Positions 23,801 to 35,800 of a DNA stretch of 64,000 nt are shown one piece after another. The position numbers and the translations under genes are program-made. Below the pieces are notes generated by a model, which searched no databases, was not told where the DNA came from, and saw only the letters and a program-made list of their open reading frames with translations. Position 1 is the stretch's first letter, and each line of letters opens with the position of its first letter. Origin of the DNA: Romanomermis culicivorax (lineage: Eukaryota; Nematoda; Enoplea; Mermithida; Mermithidae); assembly GCA_963922205.1 (NCBI GenBank), contig CAWUHX010000238.1, forward strand, positions 523,729-587,728, in the 5' to 3' direction.

Positions 23801-26800
23801 GTTGGTATTGAAGTCAATTTGCCGCCATATTAAAGTGCAGTGTTGTAGATTCATATTTTGTTGCGTAGGTTTTCCCACGCAGAGCTCTGTGAATAGGGAA
23901 TTTGAAAACTATTTTATCAATAAGTCGAAAGTGTGATATTTCAGTTCCCAAAAATGGGGTTCATAGTTTTTGGTTTAACCTTGTCTAACACACGTGTTTT
24001 ACATCCATAAGGACATGTTTATTTGTGTCAAACAATTTTGATCCTATGATTCAGATTTTTATCATGCAAAGCATATATGTATATTAGATGCAGTGTGAAT
24101 AAGAGGTTCGATTTTACTCTACCAAATGCCGAGTTCTTGTGTCAAACAAAAAAATTTATCAATTGTAAAAATGCCATTTTTCAAAATTTTATGTTGCAGT
24201 GGAACTAATAGTACAAAACACATTTGGATCAAAGCACATCGAAATACTATCGTTCAAAAAAATCAATGGAAAATTGCCGAAATCGACTCAGACATAGATG
24301 ATAATTTGAAGCAAAAGCGTGCAATAAATGATATTTAATGCTGGGAGATTTTACATATGGGTCAAAAATAAAATGGGTCAAAAGGGTTTTTATTATGTGA
24401 TCATGAACTTTTGCATGCAGTTATGCACATGAATGGTACATGTTGTGGTCGAAGTAGGATTCAATTTTACACGACTAAATTCGAGTTTGAAAGTTTAAAG
24501 TGAAAACTTATCCAGAATAAAAGGTTAAATTGTCAGATTCCATCACATGTTGCAGTAGAACTAAAAGTCCAGAAAGCCTCTGGAATAACCGGTTGAAAGT
24601 TGCATTATAATACTATCGTTCAAAAAAAGTTCCTGAAACATTGTCGAAAATTGACCGACACATAAATGATAATTCGAAGCAAAAACTCACTATATAGATG
24701 ACATATAAAACTGGGGTTCAATTTACATATGCCAGAATCGGTCAAGGGATTTTTTAGATTTAGCTTTGAATTTTTGCACGAAGTTAGCCACATGGATGGT
24801 ACATGTTATAGTGAAATAATATTAGATTTCATTCAACCAATCTCAAGTAGTAGTGTTTAAAAAGAAAAATTAGCCGAAAAAATTGATTTTTTCGACTTTT
24901 TTGTACACTGTATTAGAACTAACACTCGGAAAGACCATCGCCTATATGTTTCCAAAGGCTTGTTTAATCTATTGTAGATTAAAAGAGCCACACTTAAAAA
25001 TTTTTAAAATTCTGAAATATACTAGTGATAATATAGAATTATCATCATATGCGAATTTTGAACACTTTACATCGCGAAAGCTCAATGAAAAAAAAATGTT
25101 TTTGTGCTAAATGCTTATCAGATTCGAAATCAGCGTAAAAAGTTACGCTATTCATCTCGAAACGAGGAAAAAAATTAGTTATCCTCACTCAAGGTGGTCC
25201 TTACAGAAAATGAATCTTAAGCTTTTGAATTCTTCAACCGGCGAGAACATCTGTCACTGTCCCAAGCTGTTTTGTGTCAAGTTCAAAAATTCTAAGACCA
25301 CAAATTCAAAACATATCACGAAAAGATTCTGTGAATATAACAGAAAAAATGTCGATTTTCGTCATATAAAAAGACATCACAGATTAAAATTTCAAAAATC
25401 TCAGGTTAAGCAGCGAGGTGAAAAATTTCAGGTAGTAACAACTATTAAACGCTAACTACTGAATGAATTACAAATGTCATTGCTGGCGTCTGAGGTGTAT
25501 TATAGCAAACAAAACTTCTAAGATGCACTAAAATGCACGTTTTTGACATCGAACCCAGAAGATTCTTGTCGCTATTTGGCGAAAAAGCCCAATATCTTTT
25601 TATCTAAAAATGCTAATTTGGCAAAACCAAAAGTGGCTGAAAATAATTATGCCTCACTTATTTTCGCTAGAAAACAAACTTATTCAACAACAAAACCTCA
25701 GTAAAAATAAAATCTAAGACCAAAACTACGCCAGACCTTACCCCGAAAACCTCAAACTAAAATAGCCGAATTTAACAGAAAACCCTTTCACAAAACTAGT
25801 CACTATAGTCTGTTTTTTTAAATGCCTGTAACCGAAAAAAAAGATGAAATAAAGTATTCATTGCTTGTTCAATTACCGAGCGTGCGCACTATACTGTATT
25901 GCAGGAAAAAACGCATAAATCAAAATTTGACAGAATTGAAGGCTATCTGTTAAGGTATAAAGTTGGAAATGAGAAAAAGTTTTTGAAACATGGTTCTCAT
26001 TTAATGAGAAAAAATTGGGAGTTAAGATCGTGATACGTACAATTGGTGTGCTTTGGAAAGCTGAAATCTCCAAATCCGGGGCATCGCGCCGCAGGCTTAG
26101 CTTTTTCTGCGGAGAGCGAATATTTTTTTAGCCATGCGAAAAATTTTTCATAATTTTTTACCAGACGGAAATTATTGTTGAAAGATTTATCGAGTTTAGT
26201 CACAGTTTACAGCAGCCGGTTAATCGATTCCTAACACACAGTCAACAAAGATATTGTTTCGGCACGAAATTCTGCATGCGTACTTACTTTCATCATTTTT
26301 GTTGCTACAGTTGACGTTTAACTGATGTTGTTTCAGGAAAACTGGTTTTGTACATTTACGTGAATTTTTGTGCAAAGAAGACAGGCTCTCTATGCACAAA
26401 TGTGCAATGACAGGTCGAACTGTATAGGTTTGTCAGTTTGACAAATTTTTGACACTTGCAGACTATCGAGGAAGAATAGATGAACAAAGCATACGACTTT
26501 TAATCTCGGAGAAAAACTTTCTTAAATATTATCAACTGGCGTCTAACTATTCTAAAAAAACTTTCACTGTGTATATTTAGCTGCGAATTCTCAAATTAGA
26601 CATTAGACACGTTTTATCTTCCATCTTAGTACCTCTGTCTCGATTCGAAGTGTGTAGAGTGACAGATAGAATATTATAAAATAGATTAGATCAATCTAAC
26701 AACTTAGTAAAACCTAGTGATTTGAATATCTCTAGAACTTCCTTGGAGTAATAAAAATTTCTTTATTATTCATGAAATAATACGTTAAAGGTCACCATGC

Positions 26801-29800
26801 CACAATTTTAAGAATTTCAGACTAATCATGAGTGTACTTACATTCTATTTATGTGATGGTCACTTATGCCACATACCATAAATTGGTAAATTGGTATGCA
26901 TTTGAAATTATGTCAGAAGAGGGCTTTTTGCCAGGCGAAATTGATTCACTGGTCAGTTATTTTTAAGATACATGGATCGGTAGATGCAGATGACATTGTT
27001 CATGCCACCATAACTTTCCTATCGAATTATAGAATTGCCATGGTGCAACAATTGCAGGTAAGCTTTTTCATGGTGATTCGATCAAATTTTTACAGACTTG
27101 TTAATCTTGAAAAAAGAATTTTGGAGTATCAAAGAATTTCAACAAAAATTTCTATTAAGGTTTAACCTGATATTTTATTCATTAAATAAGGTTTGGCAAA
27201 GACTAACAATGAGAATGTATCATCACGGTTTCCTGCAATTGCTTGCTGGATGTTTTAGTGTGTTTCGGCCGATTTTCATCATTTTTGTCAAACCGCGCAT
27301 GAGGCTCGCAGGTGCCAAATGGAGAGAGCAACGCGGACCATCAACAGTCGTCTTACTGTAGCCTATGTCGGTACACGTGCGCTGGCTCTCTCAGTGTGAA
27401 TTATTCTTATATGTTTTTTATAATGTGTGCCCCGCTGGCCACTTTATCTCTAATCACTGCCTCCCTGCACGCACATCTATTAGTGAATTGTCTGTATTCT
27501 CGCCCCGTATCGTTTGTAAGTAAGTGTTTTTCGATTTCGTAAGACAAAATTAGGAAGGTCTCTCCTTTCCGGTTTATAATCAATTGTGGAGACAATTAAG
27601 GAAACATCTTTTCCTTAATTGGTAGGGTTATTAGTGTCGGGTTTAAGTACGTTTAATTAAGTTAATCGGGTAAGTGTGGGTGTGGCAAAAGCGTACATTA
27701 AGGACGAATCCTGGAATCCCAATCCTGCCTGAACTCAAAGACCAAAGCCCCGACTTATTCCCAAACACAACATGGACACAATCCTACTATCTGGAAGTTC
27801 ATCGATGCACTTCCAAAAGAACAGAGGTTGAACGAGCTGAAAATTGAGCAAATCGTCACAGGTCAATCAGCTACTACAGGTAAACAAAAATATCATGACT
27901 GTACAAAATGAATCAGCCATATTGTCACAGATTATTCGAATCAATAGTTGGACTGCGAGATGATCATGAACACTTCAATACTTGAGAGGCATTGCTCATA
28001 ATTACACTTTCTGATTTGATTTTTTCATGTTTTTTTGACACACCCCAATATATTTTTACTTCAGTATGTTGTTCAGTATATTTTGTCCAGTATGTTGTTA
28101 CCAGTATATTTAGTCCTAGAATCCTGTAAATTATACCCTATTCCATAACTTACCTCACTCTTGTCAGTGTTTCCGATCCAGCTTCTGTACCATTGTGCAA
28201 GGCACTTCCTTTTCGTTTCATAGTTATTGATTGTCGCTGTTGACCACCAGCGTACTCTATTTCCCATTTTATCATAGAAGCTCCCTTAACGATTGACAAG
28301 CGTCTGCGAGGAACTAATATATACAGGGCCTTTGTTTCGAACTGGTACAGCCACATGCTTTTGATAAATTCCGATAGTTTTTGGGTCATATAAATAAAAA
28401 AACTTCATACAAAAAACAAGTAATTGGCATAAAGCATGACTTCCACAACTAGCACCGAGTATAATTTGATTTTTTGAGTACCGACATTCCTGATAATAAT
28501 TTCATCAATCAATTGGAGTCTGCATGAAATGCTTGTAGATTTGAGGAGCGTGAAAAATAGTTATTTTTGTGATACAGTCATGATGGCTCATGAATTTGCC
28601 AATTCCTGTGACACATGGCTCGTCAGAAAATTGAGACAAATCGCATAATTTCTCATTTTCTTAATTAAATTGAAGGCCCGTCATCGTTTTTTTTTGAACA
28701 GATCTCAATGAGATATGGATTTAGCAAGTCTGCCGCGTTTTGAGATCACATTAATTTTGAAATGATCGATACCGATACCGTAAAGAGGTATGACTAATCG
28801 GTGGAATCTGCGTGCGGATGCGGACCGTGGATATGGTCTAAAAGGCAGATCTGGATGGCGTATGCGGAATCTGCACTTTTTCACGTCTAGAAAGCGGCTT
28901 GGCAGATAGCTGATATTTTCTGCAAATTCTCCAGTGGTTTTGTGACCCAACTCCAAAATTTTTTGGTGAATACTTATGCGAAGGGACAGCAGATGTACGT
29001 CTGCCATCTGCTATTCGATTAAACGGCAGAAAAATTCATAGATGTGGTGGATTAGATGTGGCAGGATGAGAACTAACATAAATTAAATTGAACTGAAACA
29101 AATTAAAGTGGAAAAAATGAAATGAATGAAAAAATAGATTAAATTAGACCATAAATTAATTTCTGATAATTAACTAATTAAAAGAAATTAAACAAATTGT
29201 TTAATTAAAAAAATAGATATTTACGTAATTCTTCTATAATTCTGTAAATTCAATATTAAATTTAAAATTAAATTTTATTGGTTAAATAAAATTTTATATT
29301 TTCTATTTAATTTTACATCCGAAATTAAATTTTATAACTGAAATTAAATTTTAAATTTCAAATTGAATTTTGAGCTTCAAATTAAATTTTAAACTTCAAA
29401 TTTAATTTTGAACGTCAAATTAATTTTTAGATATTATTTTAAATTCAATTTTAAGTTTAATTGTAAATTTAATCTCAAATTGAATTTTAAATTGATTTTT
29501 AAATTGAATTAACATATCCTCCAGAAAAATTTTAGAGTTAGTGCAAACGCGCTGTAGAACTAGCAAAAAATATCCACTATCCGTCGCCAACTAAATCCAT
29601 CTTTTAGACGTAAAGAAGCCAGATTCTGCATCAACCATTTATAGTCTGTTTTTCTCGAAATGCTTCTAGATAATGAAAGTGGAAAGCAAGTAGTATTTTA
29701 GATTTTCACGATTTTCTGATAAACAATATATCATACGGGACTGAAAATTTGTGAGCATAATGGCCTAACCTTTAACAATTTTTCGAGCAAAAAAATTTAC

Positions 29801-32800
29801 AGTAAGGGCTCTATATAAACAATTTTGACGACAGTACTGGTTTGTGTCACTTTTCTATTTGGAAGCATTTTATAAAAAACAGACTATAGATCAGAATGTT
29901 CACATTGATATGAAGATTTCCCCTTTTAATCCATTTATCCGTTTAGGCCAGAAAAAGACAGTTTCAGTATTCATGGTCCATATCGTCATCCGCCTTATTG
30001 ACCTTATCTGTTACCCGCATCCGCACGCAGATCCCGCTGATTAGTTGTACCCTACTGTAAAGGCGCGGTAAAGCTTTCATTCAAAATTGTCCAAGGTTGC
30101 TCGATTTTATTCAGCACAAACGCTTATGCCAACTATCTTCCATAATCACTTTCCTTAATCATTTCAAAATTTGTCCGAACTCTGACTTTTGCATCAATAA
30201 AATCAGATTGAATGTAGTTTTGCCAATATTTGGGTTTGTTCAAACAACTAATCTGGGTTAGGCAAAATATATTCTGGTTAAGGTCAAACTCTCAACCTGT
30301 GCTGCTGTTCAAAGGTACCGTTTTCATATGCGAAATTCACCTCTTTGGCCTACCAGTGACAAGAAGGCATCTACTATGCTGCTTGCAACAGTGCCGAAGT
30401 TGTAAGCCCTAAACATAATAATATGCTCCGGAAATAATCAGCTGATACAACAGCGCGACAAAAATTTTACTTCGGGTAGTGACTTGAGTATAACTTTGGT
30501 TGCAGCACGGGAACTGGCATAACTGAAAGATGGAATCTGTGCATACAAGAATTGCCAAAAAACACAAAAGTTCCATATCTATGTGGCAGTCCAACATCGA
30601 AAACAGGGATGTTATTTCCAAAACCACGCTGGAAAGTTGGAGCGGTCTTTTGCAGATTGTAAAATTTTTGACTTTCAAAATCCTTTGAAAATTGTCGACA
30701 AATTGTCTCTTCTAGACAGCAATGAAAATCCAGAAAATTTCAAAATAAAACTAACTCTGCTTTACGAAACATTGCTTACCAAAAATAACACTGAAAATCA
30801 CATTTCCAGACCACGATACACATGTATTTCCTTACTTATGATATTCTGTTCGATATCGAATAGTGAATCTACAAACAATGGATCAAGCGCAAGTCTTTTA
30901 TCGGGTGGCTTGGAAAGCATATTTAACGTATTTTTCCTGTTGAATGTATTCACGGCCATTAGCATATCAGAATAAGCGTCTGAACTTTTAATTGGGAGCT
31001 TAATTAAAAAATTGGAAGGATTCATGTGAGCAGATCAAGAAATGATACAAGATCACTTTATCATAAAATCGGTCCAAAGCTTGATCAGACAAAGCATAAT
31101 CTGGATAAGTGATGAAGAAATCGATCGCATCGAACTGAAAAAATTCGCAATCAAAAATTGCCCCAAGCGGAAAAAATTGAGTAATCACTTTGCGTGAATG
31201 CCCGAGTAAATTTCGGATTTCAAAAAACTCTTTCATTTAACTAATATTAAATAATTTATAAAGCTATAAAAACCGGTGCAATCCAGAAATCCCAGTACTC
31301 ATGCTGTTCACTATATTCGAGCAGCTATTTACACTTGAGATCTGAAATCATCAACAGATGCGGGAATCGTGTGCCTCATACTCCCAAACAATTCTGTAAC
31401 CATTACAGCTATAGGCCTAATGACCTTCCCGAGAAACTCCGTCATGGAAAAATATGAGACTTGTGGCTTATATTTTTGCGACGCGGTTTTGTGTAATGAA
31501 ATCCATCAATAGCACGCTATTCACTGGTAATGCAAACTCAAATCATTAGATCTTATTTGTATATTCTAGATTTCATGGACTAATGCAATTCATTGTATTG
31601 ACACATAACATATGGGGTGTTACACAATGATACGCCCTACATGAGCAGCTATATGGTGTTACATAACTGATAAACCTGCCTACGCAATGGGTATTCATTG
31701 TTTGCGTCATCAAAGTTCAAATTTCTGGGAGTGACAGCATTAAGGCTCATTTATACTTGCCTTTTCCGGGAACGGAATGCAACCGACGGAACGTAACCGA
31801 ACTAAAGGGAAATTTTCGTTCTGTTCGGTTGGAGGTTTTTCAGGCTGAACCCTTCAAGCTGTTGACGACCCGTTTCTCTTCCGTTCCGTCGAAAAAGGCA
31901 AATATGAATGACTCTTTAGATTTTGAGGTACTGACAGAAATGTTGAAAAAATTCGAAGTGCTTGTTTATGAAAGGTGTGATGGAAATCTGGTTTTTGAGA
32001 TAATTTTGAAGTGATCGACGCAATTACCACGTGATTTTATTACTAGGTTTTTTGTGCAAATAATCCCTTATTTAGAAAAGTCGTATTATTTTTGTGTAGC
32101 CATTTTTGGGATCTGCATCGTTAAGGGTCCTTTATACTTGCCTTTTTCGGCGGAACGGAACGGAACGGAATGCAATCGATGCAGCGTTACCGAACGAAAG
32201 GGAAATTTTCGTTCCGTTTGGTTCGGTTGGAGGTTACCGTCGGTCTTTTACTAGAAAATTGGAGTTATCCTTTCCGATCGAAAGTGGATTTTCAGGCTGA
32301 ACGTTTCAAGCTGTGATGATCCGTTCCGTCCCGTTCCGTCGAAAAAGGCAAGTATAAATGACCATTTAGTTTTGGTTTTTGGTGGTTCATCAGCTTTTTG
32401 GGGAGATATTTTGCTGTTTTTTCACTAATCCACCTCAAAACACTGGTATTTCCTGCACCGAACTAGACGTTCACGCGTTGAAGCCTTGGATACACTTTCT
32501 CTACCCTGTGTGGCCCTATGTGCTGTAACAAATTCTTGTAGTATGATTCATTCCTTTCTTTTACCCCTCGTAATGAGCCTTATTTGTTATCTATATACTT
32601 ACAATGTGTCAATCTTTTCTACTTCAATTGAACAGGCCGGTTTAAGCACTGACCCACTCTGGTGAATTGCCTAACGGCGAAAAAAAATTCTGGGAAAAAT
32701 ACCATGTAGAATGACGGTCTCACAGAATTAATACCTGTCATGTATTCAGAAATTCCCTCACGTGTTATTCATAGGCTCGTGTGCTAGATTCAATTAGGAA

Positions 32801-35800
32801 GAAAGTTTAGTGGCATAATGCATGAGCTTACATTAAACAAACATTGAAATGCAATGGGCCGACTTCCATGTACTAACTTTTTCAATGGCCTTTTTCTTTG
32901 TTGCTTCATCCATCCAACTGAGCTTAGACAAGCCTTTTCTAATTTCTTTTCTCAATTCGGCCATCATATTGTCAGCCTCCGCTTTTTCACTTGGGGGAAA
33001 ATATTTCTTGATATAGAGTGCAGCAGTAGCCATGTCCATAAATTCACATCTTTTGGCGCAAAATGACGAACGTGGGTCACCCTTGACACCATCTGTCTCC
33101 AAACGGAAATTCTAGAAAAAAGAGATTGAGGGTGAAAACTTTTCTTTATTAACACAGCTTCAAACAGAAAATAGGGACTGCCTTGAAAATTGTTTCCACG
33201 AATTGATAGGAATCGTTTCTGTTGATTTTTCTGGTGCCTAGGATATCGCAATTAGATTTTTGTTTTTGGAAGCCAGTGCTTCCCAGCCCTGAGACCTATT
33301 CATACTTTCAAGAGTGCAGTTTCGAAACTTGCATCGTACTAGCTCATGAATATAAAATCATACAAAACTAGTTGGAGTGGTAGTAACCGTACATCCAGCC
33401 TGGTTTTTTTTCATTTCATCACCTGCAAATTTGACGAGGAAAATGCATAAAAAATCTTAAACGAAGTGCATGTGAATAAATCAGTCTCTGTGCAGCCATG
33501 TTCCAATCAAACCCCCCTAAAAACAAGAATATGTCATGACAATGCTGTTGAGAAAAACCTCGCCTACTTTTTCGTACATAGCGGCAGTCACTGTGATAAA
33601 CATGGCTACACCGTACCCCGACATTGTGCATCACTCTCGAGCGCCGTTTCTCAGTTTTATGGGCTTAGATAAGATTTCGAAATATCAATCAGCCTTAATC
33701 GCTTGACTGGGGAATCAGACATGTGTTCACTTCAGTGGAAAAATTCCATAAATTAACCGTTTGGTGTGCCTCATGTATATTCTTGTGTCTTAGTAAGTTT
33801 TTGTGTAATCGAATTATAGAAGCCGAACCTATGCTAATCTTCAGTTCCGTAACAGCTCAATTGGAATTGACATTCTGTAACTAACAGTACTTATTTTTTT
33901 AATCCTTAAAACCTCCGAAGTAGATTCAGAAATTGGTGCAAATTGGATGTACTACGCTCCACCAACAATCTCTCTGTTTTATTTTTAGCCAATTCCACCT
34001 TTCCTCAGATAACAAGGTTCTCGGCCTAAGCAGAGTCGAACCCCTGATTCACTCGGAAACAACCTGGTTTCTATCATGGAATGCTCACTGAGCCTCCTGG
34101 CTTGCAACGGCAAGAGGAATACCAACATAATTCTATTTAGGACATGTGGACTAATCTGAGGAGTTGGCATCAAATTTGTAGAGCATAATTTCACTTCCTT
34201 ATGATCCAATAGTTGCTGCTTCAACCCCATAATGTGAAAAAATGTATCAGGAAATCAAAAACTTGCTACTACCCGAGGATATGAAGGAACAAGTGCGGAT
34301 CTAGGAGGGGCGGGGCTCGGCCGCCGCCCCCCGAAACTTTTGAAATATGATTTTTTTCTGTATACCTATAGGCAAATCTGAATAATTTTTGAATTTGTTT
34401 TGGAAAAATACTTAATTTTGAGCACCGCCCCTCCCAAAAAAATTTCTGGATCCGCCACTATGAACGAATACACTATTAATCATTTCACGGAGAGACAATT
34501 TTGCTTACTGTATATGCATCTTGAAAACGAATATCTAGCAAATATGATGAGTGGTATACGAAATACCATATAAAATAGTTGAACAGAGTCCTGAAAAATC
34601 ATTTATTTTTGATGCATAAATATCCCTAATTATCCAATGGAAATTATCATACCTTTTGTCAGTCGTTTTGAGCAATTCATTCAACTTCGAAAAATATGTA
34701 TGTAGATGTATCATGCATTTCAATGTTTTCGATTTGCCTTTGACAAGTTTTTTGAATGTTTCGGGTTCCATGCCATCCTCCAACAGCTTTTCGAGGTTTA
34801 TCTGGGAATATTTCAGGATAGATTTCTTATGAAGACAATAGAGGCACAGGTAAATCACAATATTAAAAACTGATGAAATCTTATCCAATGTCCATATTGG
34901 CATTTGGTCAAATATAGTTAAATTGTATTTCAACACTATAGGTGACATCAGTGCGGCCAGCTTTCTTTCAAGATCAAGAATCTTCGACCAATCCTTCTTC
35001 ATTTGATTATTGTCCACATTCAGTTTCAAATCGCCAGCAATCAATGACACAAATTTAGTGAAAAGTTTCTTGTAGGCGGCAATTTTGGGTTTGTGTTTCT
35101 TGTCGCTATGAGACGATGCCGAAATTATGGTTTCATGTTCAACGAACTAAATAAAAAGTAAAAATAAACTGAGCTTCTATCGTCAACCTACTTTATTACG
35201 TTCAAGTAGAATTTTCTAGTTTTTTCTGTGTAGACTGACAAAAGTAATTGGAAAGGGGATTGCAGTACGTTGTGGCTCAAGAGCACGCGCGTCGACTGAA
35301 AAATTTTGCCGAATAATTGTTGAAGATTGGCTGATCTTTCATCCCATTTAGACAACAAAATTGGCCATCCGCCAACATCTCGCAGGAATTTGTGGATAGG
35401 CTTCGAGTTTTGTTTATTAATGGCAGCTGAACGGCATGCAAAACTTTCATGCACATATTAGGTTCGAAAAATTTTCTAATTTTTTGAGCAAGATTTTTTG
35501 ATTAGGTTCTGGAGAATGCTAAACATGACATCCTCTACTCTTTGCTGGAAAAGTCTTGCTGTGCAATGAAAAATATACATATTTTTCACAAGCAGTAAGA
35601 AAAAGACTCACGCATATCCATGCACTTTTTGTATAGATCTTTAACAAAGTGAATAGCTTTAGAGGAAGATTTTGACGAATCTGCTAATAAGGCTGCAAAA
35701 AATCAAGTTTTTTATAGGCGAATTGTAGAAATGTAAACATTCTTCACTTGCAAGACGATCTTCCAGTGAAAGGGCATGGCCATATCGCCTGGTATACCTG

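Larger units (their letters stand above)
8898..28153 (-). other. 19.3-kb intron of the M13 gene hosting a 12.7-kb retrotransposon
   Basis: The donor GAG|GTAAGT is at 28154/28153 and the acceptor TTTTTCAG|CCA at 8898/8897. The exons on both sides are phase 0, and the protein spacing across the join fits the family. Without the retrotransposon the intron would be about 6.6 kb. The element is inserted in the same transcriptional orientation as the gene. Confidence 0.75.

Noticed and set aside
27322..27401. Hairpin with GAGAGAGC arms as a structured RNA gene
   Set aside because: The stem is imperfect, there is no promoter or family match, and it lies in intron sequence.
28150..28389. Continuous frame [17 protein letters not shown] as one exon carrying a mutated HExxH
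   Set aside because: It has no acceptor upstream and runs through the WW region in the wrong frame. The two-exon reading keeps all landmarks, though some upstream codons could still be used.
34027..34105. A functional tRNA gene
   Set aside because: The D loop is too short and the anticodon and acceptor stems do not pair cleanly.
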